The translations under genes and the position numbers were made by a program. A stretch of DNA of 54,683 nucleotides, from assembly GCF_002216005.1 (NCBI RefSeq), contig NZ_NIQC01000017.1, positions 1-54,683 of the forward strand. Direction: 5' to 3'. The stretch's first letter is position 1. Each line of letters opens with the position of its first letter. The notes under the pieces are model-generated. The model searched no databases. It had not been told where the DNA came from and saw nothing but the letters and a program-made list of their open reading frames with translations. This stretch comes from Natranaerobius trueperi (lineage in GTDB: Bacteria > Bacillota > Natranaerobiia > Natranaerobiales > Natranaerobiaceae). Below are positions 21,674 to 30,335 of the stretch, piece after piece.

Positions 21674-22411
21674 ATGGTAACAAAACCATACCTTGTGGTT
21701 GATGAAGAAAAATTAATAGAAAATATCAAAGAGATGAGTGTTTATGCGAAAAATATGATGTTCTTTTAAGACCGCACTTCAAAGCACACAAATCTTTTTA
21801 AAGGCAAAGCTTCAGGGTAATCATGGAGTTTCGGGATTTACTGTATCTTCACTAGGAGAAGTAGAAATCTTATTAAAAAATGGATAAAAGATGTATTTAT
21901 AGCATATCAAATACTTGGACCGAATAATTTGAAGTATCTCAAGAACATAATTGATTACTATGAAAATGCCAATATAACAATTGCTGTTGATAGCTATGTG
22001 GGAGGATACAAATTACAACAAATAGCTGAAAGTTTAAAAAAGGAAGTGAAATATCTAATAGAAGTAGATACAGGGTTAAAAAGAGGCGGAGTGTCATCTG
22101 GTGAAAAAACGTTAAATTTAATTAAAAAATTAAATGCATTTCATAATCTGAAGTTTGCAGGTATATTCACTCCTGCTGGACATGTTTACGGGTTTGGGGC
22201 AGAAAAAGTCAAGGAGTTCGGTTGTCAAGAAGGGAAGCTGATGTCTGAGACTGTAGTTCTTATTCGAAATAAAACCTCATATGAAGATTTCAAAGTAAGT
22301 GTTGGTAGTACACCAACAGTTTGGTATTCAGCTAAGTATCCACATATTAATGAAATAAGACCAGGAAATTATGTATTCTATCAGCAATACAACAGAAAGA
22401 TTCCCGGTTGA
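21674..22411 (+). pseudogene. Broken D-threonine aldolase / D-serine dehydratase-like PLP enzyme
   Basis: Begins MVTKPYLVVDEEKLIENIKE after GGAGGTG, then changes frame to give the PLP-lysine region RPHFKAHKSF, again for LQGNHGVSGFTVSSLGEVEI, and again for DVFIAYQILGPNN; the rest is one frame with IEVDTGLKRGGV, FTPAGHVYGFG and SVGSTPTVWYS. This is the alanine-racemase-fold fold-type III family of D-threonine aldolases/DSD1. At least three frameshifts plus loss of the C-terminal domain (metal-binding His/Cys) after NYVFYQQYN mean it cannot be functional. Longest residual frame is 21929-22411. Confidence 0.75.
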
Positions 22412-22544
22412 TGCTAGAGGAAAAACAAGTTGATTTAGTAAAAAAGAAGGAGATTATCAACAAATCTAGAATTCATGCAAAGGTGTTTTGAAATTTTCTC
22501 GAAATAATAGTTTAGACCGGGAGAAGACCTGAGGTGGTGGGAGA

Positions 22545-23486
22545 ATGAAAAAAGAAAGTAAGAATAAAAAAAATACTAGCTATACGATTATGTTAATTCC
22601 ACATTCTGAAAAACCTAGTTTCTCAGTAAAATTGCCAGTTTACCTTTTTCAAGGGCTAGCAGTTTTAGTAGTACTTTTTGTAATAGTTACAGTTAGTTTT
22701 GTTGGTAGTTATTTGAGTTTAGCTCAAGAAGCTTCAGAATTAGAAGACTTAAGAGAAACTAACCGAGAACAAAAAGAAAAAATAGCTAATTTTGCAGAGC
22801 AAACAAAAACACTTGAAGAAAAAATGGAAAGAGTAGCAGAAACAGAAGAAAAGGTTCGTGAACTTTTAGATATAGAAGAAAATGGTGAATCTGAAGAAGG
22901 GGAATTACTAGTAGAAAAAGGAGATGAAGCTCTAAAGCAACTTACAACCAACGGTAGGGGCGATATGAGTTTTACTGCATCTAATACTGCTGAAAGAACA
23001 GAATTTAGTATTAGGAGACTAGCTAGTGAATTACCAGAAAAAGAAATGGGGTTAGAAGACTTAAAAGAGGCTGCCATCAAAGAAGAAGAAGAAAGAAAGC
23101 ATACACCTTCCATAATACCTGTTCATGGAAGTATAACCTCTTCTTATGGGCGCCGAAATAACCCTATAACTGGTCGAAGAGAATTTCATGATGGGATAGA
23201 TATAGCTGCAGGGCAAGGGACACCTATTAGAGCAGGAGCGAATGGTCAAGTTGTTTATAAAGGGTATAGAGGGGGATATGGTAATTTGTTAATCATTGAC
23301 CATGGTTATGGATATCAAACTTACTATGCGCACCTGTCGAGTTTTAATGTAGATAATGGGGAATACGTGGAAAAAGAAGATGTAATTGGATATGTAGGAA
23401 GAACGGGAAATAGTACTGGTCCACACCTACATTATGAGGTTCATGTTAATGGTTCCCCTGTAAACCCAAGTGACTATATTAATTAA
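22545..23486 (+). CDS. Membrane-anchored M23 peptidoglycan endopeptidase
   Basis: 313 aa: short basic cytoplasmic N terminus, one membrane helix (about 31-55), a coiled coil rich in E/K/L (about 58-115), an acidic linker, and a C-terminal LytM/M23 domain (about 190-305). Zinc ligands are visible in FHDGIDIAAG and HLHYEVH, with the catalytic His in YYAHLS. Likely cleaves peptide cross-links outside the membrane. 28 nt before the bactofilin gene, so an operon; bactofilin scaffolds often position M23 enzymes. Confidence 0.88.
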   Translation: MKKESKNKKNTSYTIMLIPHSEKPSFSVKLPVYLFQGLAVLVVLFVIVTVSFVGSYLSLAQEASELEDLRETNREQKEKIANFAEQTKTLEEKMERVAETEEKVRELLDIEENGESEEGELLVEKGDEALKQLTTNGRGDMSFTASNTAERTEFSIRRLASELPEKEMGLEDLKEAAIKEEEERKHTPSIIPVHGSITSSYGRRNNPITGRREFHDGIDIAAGQGTPIRAGANGQVVYKGYRGGYGNLLIIDHGYGYQTYYAHLSSFNVDNGEYVEKEDVIGYVGRTGNSTGPHLHYEVHVNGSPVNPSDYIN

Positions 23487-23514
23487 TAGGACCAGTTTTT
23501 AAGGAGGAAGGAAC

Positions 23515-23904
23515 ATGTTTAACAAAAAAGAAAAAGCTCAGCAGTTAGATAAGGTTGAAACTATCATAGGAAATGCAACTGAATTTAAAGGTAATATTTC
23601 TTCTGAAGGTATGGTTAGAATAGATGGATCTGTAGAAGGAGAAATAGCAATTGGAGATAGTCTTGTTATTGGTGAACAAGGAAAAGTTTATGCAAATATA
23701 AAGAGTAAAAATGTAACTGTTGCTGGAGAAATACATGGTGATGTAGAATGTACAGAAAGCTTAGAGATATTATCTAGTGGGAAATTATATGGTAACATAA
23801 AAGTGACTAATCTATTTATCGATGATGGTGCAACCTTTGAGGGTAATTGTGAAATGAAACAAAGTAAAGAAAACGAAAAGGTAAAAAAGAACGAATCACC
23901 TTAG
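23515..23904 (+). CDS. Bactofilin (polymer-forming cytoskeletal protein)
   Basis: 129 aa. Central beta-helix repeats (GNISSEGMVRIDGSVEGEIA, GEQGKVYANIKSKNVTVAGE, LSSGKLYGNIKVTNLFID) with flexible charged ends, as in bactofilins (DUF583), which polymerise without nucleotide at the membrane. AAGGAGGAAGG precedes the ATG. Follows an M23 peptidase, the usual genetic partner. Confidence 0.9.
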   Translation: MFNKKEKAQQLDKVETIIGNATEFKGNISSEGMVRIDGSVEGEIAIGDSLVIGEQGKVYANIKSKNVTVAGEIHGDVECTESLEILSSGKLYGNIKVTNLFIDDGATFEGNCEMKQSKENEKVKKNESP

Positions 23905-23913
23905 AAACTAGTA

Positions 23914-24507
23914 TTAAGGCACAGTGTTATACTGTGCCTTTTTTAAATAATCCTTCAATGAAAGATTGATTCCTCTACTGATTGACTTAGAGAGAGTGAT
24001 CACATTATATAGACGAGTGTTTTGTAAGACCATATATTCGAAAAATCCCCCAACATTAACAATACCAGTGATATGACAATCACCAACTGGCTCAAGCTCT
24101 TTATTGACGCCAGAACCTGGTTTGACAGGTCCTTCTTTAACTGTAACTTTACCAACACTCTCTATTTTCCCTAAACAGGCATCGATAGCAATTATATATG
24201 GATTTGTAAAATTTCTTTTTATCTCATCAACAGTACCTTTTAAATTAGTAGCATGTACAGGAAACTCTAAGGTTCCTTTAACTTTTACTTCCCGAGGAAG
24301 TAAACTTAAAAGATGAGTACCAGTTAAAGGCCCTAGCGAATCGCCAGTAGACCTGTCTGTTCCAATACAAGCCACAATAATTTGGTCGGGATATGGCCTA
24401 TCTCTAATTAGGATTTTATCAAGTGCTTCTTTTATTTTGAAACAACTATTAGGTTTTTGACCAGGCACCTTAAATTCTATTTTTTGGTGTATAAGTTTAT
24501 TTAACAC
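23914..24507 (-). CDS. yyaC: Putative sporulation protein YyaC (DUF1256)
   Basis: 197 aa from GTG 24507, chosen because AAAGGAG lies eight nt upstream; a GTG at 24537 is in frame but precedes this site. Contains CIGTDRSTGDSLGPLTGTHL and IAIDACLGK and GSGVNKELEPVGDCHITG, the YyaC/DUF1256 signature, related in fold to the germination protease and hydrogenase maturases. In B. subtilis it belongs to the forespore programme. It faces bactofilin across a shared terminator and is the only intact gene in the window against the fork direction. Confidence 0.88.
   Translation of the reverse strand: MLNKLIHQKIEFKVPGQKPNSCFKIKEALDKILIRDRPYPDQIIVACIGTDRSTGDSLGPLTGTHLLSLLPREVKVKGTLEFPVHATNLKGTVDEIKRNFTNPYIIAIDACLGKIESVGKVTVKEGPVKPGSGVNKELEPVGDCHITGIVNVGGFFEYMVLQNTRLYNVITLSKSISRGINLSLKDYLKKAQYNTVP
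23916..23945 (+). terminator. Terminator after bactofilin, inside the yyaC 3' end
   Basis: AAGGCACAGT, loop GTTAT, ACTGTGCCTT, then TTTTT. The stem lies within the last codons of the convergent yyaC; with A residues on its left side it may serve weakly in both directions. Confidence 0.85.
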
Positions 24508-24554
24508 TGTTAATGCTCCTTTCAATTCTTTTAACACAGTGTTTATTTGCTACT

Positions 24555-24582
24555 ATTATTCCCGGTTTATATCTAGTTATAC
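24555..24582 (-). promoter_or_regulatory. Candidate sigma-F type promoter of yyaC
   Basis: Minus strand reads GTATA (24582-24578), 14 nt, GGGAATAAT (24563-24555). The -10 fits the sigma-F pattern GGnnAnAnT and the -35 fits GYWTA, but the spacer is one or two nt shorter than usual. Position, about 50 nt before the start, suits yyaC. Confidence 0.3.
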
Positions 24583-24658
24583 GCAGGAAATAAATAATAA
24601 ACAGAGAATAATAAGAATATTAGTATTTAAGTTTAATGAGTAATCAAGGGGGGTTACT

Positions 24659-25078
24659 ATAGAAGAGTTAAAAGAAGATTACAAACAAGTTAACCAATTA
24701 CTAGAAGATAAAGAATTTATTAAGGCTAAAGAAACGTTAGGAATGATGGTTGAAAATCCCCCCCCTGAATTTTCTCCTGGTTACAATAAAATGGGTGTTG
24801 TTTTAGCTAGAGGAGGCTAGAGATTATTTTGAAAAAGCTATAGATTTATGGCCTAACTATTCTTCGCCTTATAGTAATATAGGAAACATATATCTAGAAT
24901 TAGGAGACAAAGAACTTGCTGAGGAATATTATCATAAAGCATTATTGTTTACCTTAAAAACCCAGTCCTTTATAACAATTTAGCAAGGATTGAAAAAAAG
25001 AAGGGTAATAGCAAATCTTTCATAAAAAACAAAATATTAGCTCGAAAATATAAAAAAATGGCGATAAAGAAGTTTTAA
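24659..25078 (+). pseudogene. Broken TPR-repeat protein
   Basis: After GGGGGG the frame starts at ATA (24659) where ATG would be expected, giving EELKEDYKQVNQLLEDKEF and GYNKMGVVLAR; a +1 shift near 24810 continues as DYFEKAIDLWPNYSSPYSNI then LGDKELAEEYYHKALLF (a clear tetratricopeptide pair); another shift near 24950 gives NPVLYNNLARIEKKKGN and ends at 25078. Two frameshifts and a lost start codon argue for a pseudogene, unless sequencing errors explain all three. Confidence 0.65.
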
Positions 25079-25133
25079 TTCATTATTTTGAAAAACAAAA
25101 GTTTGTTGAAAGCAATCGAGGAGGGAGGATTGG

Positions 25134-26339
25134 ATGTCTGGTTCAAATAATTCTAATAGGGCTTCTTTTAAGCGTTTTGGTATAATAAAAGTTACCAAAA
25201 AACCTTTTTTTTATTTCATAATACTAGCTTTTATTTTAATCTTTGGCCTGTATCTACAAATTTCAAGATATACCACTACTTTTAATCCAATAGAATTTTA
25301 TCTTGGGAAACCGGGTGTTTTTCTAAAATCTGAGAAAACACTAGAAAATGTTAATGTGAATGAAGTTAGTATCAGCTATTTAAAAAATAACTGGATAATT
25401 ACTATTCAAGGGAATAGTGATCATCAGTTAAGAATGTATGATGAAGGACTAACTATTGAGGAAACTCTATCATTAAACAATAATGAAGTAGTTAAAAAAA
25501 TAGATAATACATTAATAAAAAAATCTGATGAAAAAATTGCGCTAATTAACTCAGGGGAGGTTGCAACCAGTTTTTCTAAAACCCCTGAAGAAGAATTGAT
25601 TTACTTCTCTGATGAATATGTAGGTTTAGTTAATAGTGAAGTAACAGAAAAAAACGGTATAGAATATAAAGATAGACTTCGTTTAATTCCACTTAACTCA
25701 GAAAATGATCAGATAGTCAAGGAATATAAAGATAAAGCTATATTACAATTAACGAGCGAATTTAAAGATGGGAAATATTTAACTTATACTTTAGTTGATT
25801 TAGTCACTGCAGAATTTAAACTAATATATTATGATTTAGAAAAAGAGAAGATAAACAAGGAGTTTAGTCTTAAAGAACCACCTATTAAATTAGAAACAAA
25901 TGGACAGATATTAATTGTGGAGACTAAGTCAGAGCTCTCGATATTCGATGATGAGGGACATGTAAGAAAAATTGATATTGATTCTGAAAAAGAAGTGTTA
26001 CAAATGAAACATAACAAAAACCAAAACAAGTGGTTATTGACATTTGAAATGGGGTCAGATCAAAATAAATGGAAAAGTGTACTTCTTAACAACGAAGGAG
26101 AAATTATAAGAGACAACGAAATATCTGAAGAAATATTAGATATCACATATTTAGAACAATATAATGAGTTTGGAATTATTACAGAAAACACCTTATATAG
26201 AATTGATGAAAATAATCTTACTGTACACAAAAGTCCCTTTGGAATGTCGGTAAAAGGACAGTTTTGTGAAACAGGAGAAAATTATCTGCAACTAAAAGAA
26301 AATGGGAAACTTAATCTTTATGAAATAGAGTATCATTAA
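25134..26339 (+). CDS. Membrane-anchored protein, probable extracytoplasmic beta-propeller
   Basis: 401 aa with one N-terminal membrane helix (FFYFIILAFILIFGLYL, about 25-42) and a long exported part built from repeated short beta-strand units (for example LIYFSDEYVGLVNS, ILIVETKSELSIFDDEG, KWLLTFEMGSDQNKW). This resembles the DUF5711/propeller-like proteins encoded next to cvpA in Clostridia, but I can name no catalytic motif. Start ATG with GAGGGAGG upstream. 72 nt before cvpA, probably one operon. Confidence 0.55.
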   Translation: MSGSNNSNRASFKRFGIIKVTKKPFFYFIILAFILIFGLYLQISRYTTTFNPIEFYLGKPGVFLKSEKTLENVNVNEVSISYLKNNWIITIQGNSDHQLRMYDEGLTIEETLSLNNNEVVKKIDNTLIKKSDEKIALINSGEVATSFSKTPEEELIYFSDEYVGLVNSEVTEKNGIEYKDRLRLIPLNSENDQIVKEYKDKAILQLTSEFKDGKYLTYTLVDLVTAEFKLIYYDLEKEKINKEFSLKEPPIKLETNGQILIVETKSELSIFDDEGHVRKIDIDSEKEVLQMKHNKNQNKWLLTFEMGSDQNKWKSVLLNNEGEIIRDNEISEEILDITYLEQYNEFGIITENTLYRIDENNLTVHKSPFGMSVKGQFCETGENYLQLKENGKLNLYEIEYH

Positions 26340-26411
26340 ATTACAAATCAATACATATATCCTTGAGTATAGTACATATAAATACTATGAATTGTACTGG
26401 AGGAATTCAAG

Positions 26412-27071
26412 GTGAATTTATTTGATTTATTTGTAATGGTATGGACATCCTGGTATGCTGTGAGTGGTTTTTTAAAAGGTTATTTAGCAACTTTTGCCGG
26501 ATGTGTTGGAGCATTTTTTTCTTTATTATTAGCTAGTTGGGTTCATAGGCCATCTGCAGAAACAATAACATCCTATTATGATTATGAACTAAATAGTAGT
26601 TTAGTAGATTATGAGGTTAATTTAACATCTTTAATAGACATGGGGGTAGGAAAAGAGGTTATCTCAAGCTGGTACTTAAAAGATGAAAAAGAGCAAGAAG
26701 TTGTACCTGTTGAATCTCTTGAAACGGGTGAAATAACTCATGTAATAGAGACGTCTTTTTCAGAAATCATTATATTTTTTATAATCAATGTCTTATGTTT
26801 TATTATTACTTATTTTACTTTTAGAAAATTAATTTATATTATCATGGATATAATCTTTGAGAAAAGAAAAAAACATAACTTTTTAGCCTCTCCTAGTGCA
26901 TGGGGTGGTGCTTTAGTAGGAATTTCTCAAGGATTGATCATAGTAAGTGTATGGTTGTTTCTGATTTTATTGATTACCCCTTTCGGGATACCTTATCAGA
27001 TATTAAGAGAGTTACAAAACTCCTATATTGGTTATTTACTGATTGAATTAATATCGAAACTACTATACTGA
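26412..27071 (+). CDS. CvpA family membrane protein
   Basis: 219 aa; four hydrophobic segments, the first starting NLFDLFVMVWTSWYAVSGFL, with the GxxxG-like FLKGYLATFAG region of the CvpA/colicin V production family. GTG start with GGAGG nine nt upstream. Function in Gram-positives is unsettled (envelope homeostasis). Residues 60-115 form an extracytoplasmic acidic loop. Followed closely by the DUF951 gene. Confidence 0.75.
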   Translation: MNLFDLFVMVWTSWYAVSGFLKGYLATFAGCVGAFFSLLLASWVHRPSAETITSYYDYELNSSLVDYEVNLTSLIDMGVGKEVISSWYLKDEKEQEVVPVESLETGEITHVIETSFSEIIIFFIINVLCFIITYFTFRKLIYIIMDIIFEKRKKHNFLASPSAWGGALVGISQGLIIVSVWLFLILLITPFGIPYQILRELQNSYIGYLLIELISKLLY

Positions 27072-27091
27072 TTTTATGGAGGTGTCTTTTT

Positions 27092-27301
27092 ATGCAGGGT
27101 TATACTTTAAATCAAGTAGTAAAAATGAAAAAACCTCATCCTTGTGGTGCAAACGCATGGAAAATAATTCGTGTAGGTGCTGATTTTAGGATTAAGTGTA
27201 TGAGTTGTGAAAGAAGTATAATGATCCCGAGAACTAAATTTGTAAAACAAGTTAAAAAAGTCTTATCAGAGGAAGAAGTGAAAAAGGAATTGAACAACTA
27301 A
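27092..27301 (+). CDS. DUF951 family protein
   Basis: 69 aa with VKMKKPHPCGANAWKIIRVG and a later CMSCERSIMIPR; the Cys residues suggest a small metal site. Conserved DUF951 family, usually encoded next to ychF or rpsF in Firmicutes, function unknown. TGGAGGTG precedes the ATG. Confidence 0.88.
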   Translation: MQGYTLNQVVKMKKPHPCGANAWKIIRVGADFRIKCMSCERSIMIPRTKFVKQVKKVLSEEEVKKELNN

Positions 27302-27334
27302 CTTAAAATTTAAAAAGACAAGCTAGTAGTGTTA

Positions 27335-27363
27335 TTGCATAATGCATTTAGTTATGATATCAT
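27335..27363 (+). promoter_or_regulatory. Candidate promoter of rpsF-ssb-rpsR
   Basis: TTGCAT (27335-27340), 17-nt spacer, TATCAT (27358-27363). The -10 is good, the -35 weak. It leaves a leader of about 55 nt before rpsF. Confidence 0.45.
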
Positions 27364-27425
27364 TTTGAGTTGTATTCCCTGCTCTATATAAAATAGGGCT
27401 CAGACCAAAGGGAGGAGGTGAAGAT
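27364..27425 (+). promoter_or_regulatory. rpsF mRNA leader, possible S6:S18 autoregulatory element
   Basis: The leader contains a short hairpin (CCCTGCTCTATATAAAATAGGG, 27378-27399 region) followed by CTCAGACC and the Shine-Dalgarno AGGGAGGAGG. Many bacteria carry an S6:S18-binding leader hairpin here. I cannot match the bulge motif confidently, so this is positional inference. Confidence 0.25.
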
Positions 27426-27713
27426 ATGAGAAAGTACGAAGTAGTTACTATTTTTACCCCTGATCTAGAAGAAAAGCAGGTAGAAGAAGCAAATAACTGG
27501 ATTAAATCAATTATTGAAAAGTATGACGGTGAAGTTCAGGAAACTGAAAAATGGGGTAAGAAGCGTTTAGCTTATAGTATTAATGACTATCAAGAAGGTA
27601 TCTATTCTATTACTACGTTTACTGGAGACAAACAGGTGACTGAAGAGTTAGAACGTTCTTTTAGAATGAGTGAACAAGTTATTAGATACCTTATAACAAG
27701 ATTAGATGACTAA
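27426..27713 (+). CDS. rpsF: 30S ribosomal protein S6
   Basis: 95 aa, beginning MRKYEVVTIFTPDLEEKQVE and containing WGKKRLAYSINDYQEGIY, the S6 signature. Binds 16S rRNA with S18. Shine-Dalgarno GGGAGGAGGTG. First gene of the standard rpsF-ssb-rpsR operon. Confidence 0.96.
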   Translation: MRKYEVVTIFTPDLEEKQVEEANNWIKSIIEKYDGEVQETEKWGKKRLAYSINDYQEGIYSITTFTGDKQVTEELERSFRMSEQVIRYLITRLDD

Positions 27714-27747
27714 ATGTTACTCGGGAGCTGTCTGAGGAGGTTTAAAT

Positions 27748-28209
27748 TTGCTAAATCAAGTGGTACTTATCGGTCGATTGACCCGTGATCCAGAGCTTCG
27801 ATATACTCCTGGAAACGGTGTGGCTGTTTGTAATTTTAGCTTGGCGGTTGAGAGACCTTTTACAAATCGACAAGGTGAACGAGAAGCCGATTTTATTAAT
27901 ATTGTCACTTGGAGAAAACAAGCGGAACAATGTGCTAATCACCTAGGAAAAGGGAGATTAGTTGCCGTCAATGGAAGACTTCAGATGCGAAGCTATGAGA
28001 CTCAAGATGGACAAACTAGAAGAGTTGCTGAAGTTGTGGGTGAATCAGTTCGCTTTTTAGACTGGCCTAAAAATTCAAATAAAAACTCTGGTTCTAATTA
28101 TTCTGAGTCGGGTTTTGGAAACCAAGGAAGTTCAGATAATTCTGGAAGTGACCAATTTGGATTTGGTGGTGAAGAATACCAAGTGGATGATGATGATGTA
28201 CCCTTTTAA
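27748..28209 (+). CDS. ssb: Single-stranded DNA-binding protein
   Basis: 153 aa from TTG (GAGGAGG upstream). OB fold with [19 protein letters not shown] and [21 protein letters not shown], a Gly/Ser/Asn-rich linker, and the acidic C-terminal tip DDDDVPF used to recruit replication and repair proteins. Lies between rpsF and rpsR as in most Firmicutes. Confidence 0.96.
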   Translation: MLNQVVLIGRLTRDPELRYTPGNGVAVCNFSLAVERPFTNRQGEREADFINIVTWRKQAEQCANHLGKGRLVAVNGRLQMRSYETQDGQTRRVAEVVGESVRFLDWPKNSNKNSGSNYSESGFGNQGSSDNSGSDQFGFGGEEYQVDDDDVPF

Positions 28210-28232
28210 TAGCCAAAAAGGAGGGATGAGAT

Positions 28233-28457
28233 TTGGCACGACGAAAAAGAAGAAACAAAGTGTGTAATTTTTGTGCTGATAAAATCAGTGAAATTGACTA
28301 CAAACAAGTAGATAAGCTTAAAAAATATGTTACTGAACGAGGAAAAATTCTTCCTCGTAGAATAAATGGAAACTGTGCAAAACATCAACGTCAATTGACA
28401 GGAGCAATTAAACGAGCTAGACATATAGCTTTACTACCATATACAGTTGAAGACTAA
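28233..28457 (+). CDS. rpsR: 30S ribosomal protein S18
   Basis: 74 aa from TTG 28233 with AGGAGGG upstream. [19 protein letters not shown] and [21 protein letters not shown] identify S18; the two N-terminal Cys plus the third mark the zinc-type form. Pairs with S6 on the 30S platform. End of the operon. Confidence 0.95.
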   Translation: MARRKRRNKVCNFCADKISEIDYKQVDKLKKYVTERGKILPRRINGNCAKHQRQLTGAIKRARHIALLPYTVED

Positions 28458-28470
28458 ATTTATTAATTTG

Positions 28471-28500
28471 AAGAGGGGGCATACTTTGCTCCCTCTTTGT
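28471..28500 (+). terminator. Terminator after rpsR
   Basis: AAGAGGGGGCA pairs with TGCTCCCTCTT around a short loop, followed by TGTGTT; the U-tract is short, so termination may be partial. Confidence 0.65.
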
Positions 28501-28575
28501 GTTAAGTAAAAGGATTTCTTATGTCATTGAAGAATATATAACGTGGAAGAAAAATAGTAAATCAGGAGGATCATA

Positions 28576-28893
28576 ATGACCTGGAAAAATGAAAGTTCTA
28601 ATATTGCTAAAAATATTCGTTATTTAGAGTGGCTTAAAGGTGAATTAGTGGAGTCTGTTGGGAAACTTTTCAAAGCTTTGATGGAAGGATCAGAAAAATT
28701 AATTCTAGATGCTCTAACTGGTATTTTAATTACAGTATATTTACTTGCTAAAAAGGTAGGAATAGACTTTGATGACTTAGAAGCTGCTACTTTCAAAAAA
28801 GTAGATGATCAAATCTTAAAAGATCATGAAGCAGAGAGATGGTACGGGGATTTAAGTTCTTTAAAGGCATATTTTGAAAATCAAAAGAGGTGA
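28576..28893 (+). CDS. MazG-like family protein
   Basis: 105 aa, all-helical; NIRYLEWLKGELVESVGKLF and LTGILITVYLLAKKVGIDF resemble the MazG-like family (nucleotide pyrophosphohydrolase fold). The acidic metal-binding pattern of true MazG is sparse, so enzymatic activity is uncertain. Often encoded between rpsR and the DUF2232 gene in Clostridia, as here. ATG with AGGAGGA upstream. Confidence 0.65.
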   Translation: MTWKNESSNIAKNIRYLEWLKGELVESVGKLFKALMEGSEKLILDALTGILITVYLLAKKVGIDFDDLEAATFKKVDDQILKDHEAERWYGDLSSLKAYFENQKR

Positions 28894-28897
28894 ACAC

Positions 28898-29848
28898 ATG
28901 ACTAGCTCACCGAACACTAAATACATTACAGAAGGTGCTATATTAACAGCTCTATTCGTTGTTCTTTCATTGGCTGTCTATGTATTGCCAATTGTATTGC
29001 TTTCATTGATTATATTACCAATACCATATGTGGTTATTTTTTTTCGAACAAATGTTAAAATATTTTTGATGTCTGCATTGATTGGTTTAACAATATTGGT
29101 TATGATTGTTGATCCGATCTATGCTGTGGTCTCTAGTTTGATTGCTACGGTAATAGGAGGTTTTTTAGGCTATGCTTTAAATTCTAATTGGTCAGCTATA
29201 AAAACACTTCTTGCAGGGAGTGTTTCGATTCTTACACTTGTAATGATTTCACTAGGATTAACACAGATTATTCTAGAAATTGATATAGTTAAGGAAACAG
29301 TAAACTTATTTGAAGTTACTATAGATGCTCAAGAACAAAGTTTAGAAAACATGGGAGTATCAGAGTCTCAAATCAAAGAGTTAGGAGAACTAGGTGATAT
29401 GTTTTATGATAATATTATGGTGTTTTTCCCTAGTGGTATCATTACGGCTTCAGTTATTTTAGGATTTTTACAGGTTTCTATAAATATTAAAATATTAGAA
29501 AAACTAGGATACGCGATTAAAAAATTACCCAAGTTTAGAAATTGGCGTTTTCCAATTTTTTTTACGTGGTTTTACGTTCTAGCTACCTTAATAATGCTAT
29601 TAACTTCTGATATCTATGGATATTGGGGAATGCTTTCTGCTAATCTATTCTTTATATCAAATTGGATTCTACTAGTCCATGGACTAGCGACTATTTATTG
29701 GTATTTTAAAGAAAAGAAAAACCTATCTAATTTTGTAACAATTTTAATTATAATTTTAGGTTTAACTATATCTTTTCTGAATATGGTAATAGTTTTGATT
29801 GGAATATCAGATCAATTATTTAATTTTCGAGAAGCTTTATCTAAATAA
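28898..29848 (+). CDS. DUF2232 (YybS-like) membrane protein
   Basis: 316 aa from ATG 28898, which has AGAGGTG six nt upstream; an in-frame ATG at 28874 lies inside the MazG-like gene. About eight membrane segments; begins TEGAILTALFVVLSLAVYVL. DUF2232/YybS proteins sit next to rplI and dnaB in Firmicutes; function unknown, possibly a transporter-like fold. 18 nt before the rplI start. Confidence 0.8.
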   Translation: MTSSPNTKYITEGAILTALFVVLSLAVYVLPIVLLSLIILPIPYVVIFFRTNVKIFLMSALIGLTILVMIVDPIYAVVSSLIATVIGGFLGYALNSNWSAIKTLLAGSVSILTLVMISLGLTQIILEIDIVKETVNLFEVTIDAQEQSLENMGVSESQIKELGELGDMFYDNIMVFFPSGIITASVILGFLQVSINIKILEKLGYAIKKLPKFRNWRFPIFFTWFYVLATLIMLLTSDIYGYWGMLSANLFFISNWILLVHGLATIYWYFKEKKNLSNFVTILIIILGLTISFLNMVIVLIGISDQLFNFREALSK

Positions 29849-29866
29849 TGATTGGGGGTAGATAAA

Positions 29867-30307
29867 ATGAAGGTTATTTTACAACAGGATGTTAAAAAAC
29901 TAGGAAAACAGGGAGAAATTAAAGATGTGAACGAGGGTTATGCAAGAAACTTTTTGATCCCTCGAGGATTAGCGGTTGAAGCAAGTAAAGGCAATATCAA
30001 AGATTTAGAGTTACAGCAAAAAAAGGAACAAGAAAAACAAGCTAAAAAATTAAAAGAAGCACAAGATCTAAAAAAACAACTAGAAGACGAAAAAGTTGTA
30101 ATTTATCAAAAGACCGGAGATGGTGGTAAAGTTTTCGGCTCAGTTACGAATAAAGATGTTGGGAAACAACTTAAAAATAAAGGCTATAAAGTTGATAAGA
30201 AAAAGATTGAGATGGATCCGATTAAGACTTTAGGAACTCACCAAGTAAATATTAAATTACATCCAGATGTCAATGCTCAATTAGATGTTCAAGTGGTAGA
30301 AAAATAA
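29867..30307 (+). CDS. rplI: 50S ribosomal protein L9
   Basis: 146 aa from ATG 29867 with GGGGG upstream; a TTG at 29852 is in frame but overlaps that site. [20 protein letters not shown] and [16 protein letters not shown] are the L9 signature; a long helix with [20 protein letters not shown] joins to the C-terminal domain. Precedes dnaB as usual. Confidence 0.96.
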   Translation: MKVILQQDVKKLGKQGEIKDVNEGYARNFLIPRGLAVEASKGNIKDLELQQKKEQEKQAKKLKEAQDLKKQLEDEKVVIYQKTGDGGKVFGSVTNKDVGKQLKNKGYKVDKKKIEMDPIKTLGTHQVNIKLHPDVNAQLDVQVVEK

Positions 30308-30335
30308 TAATCTGTTCTAGAAAGAAGGGATGGAA

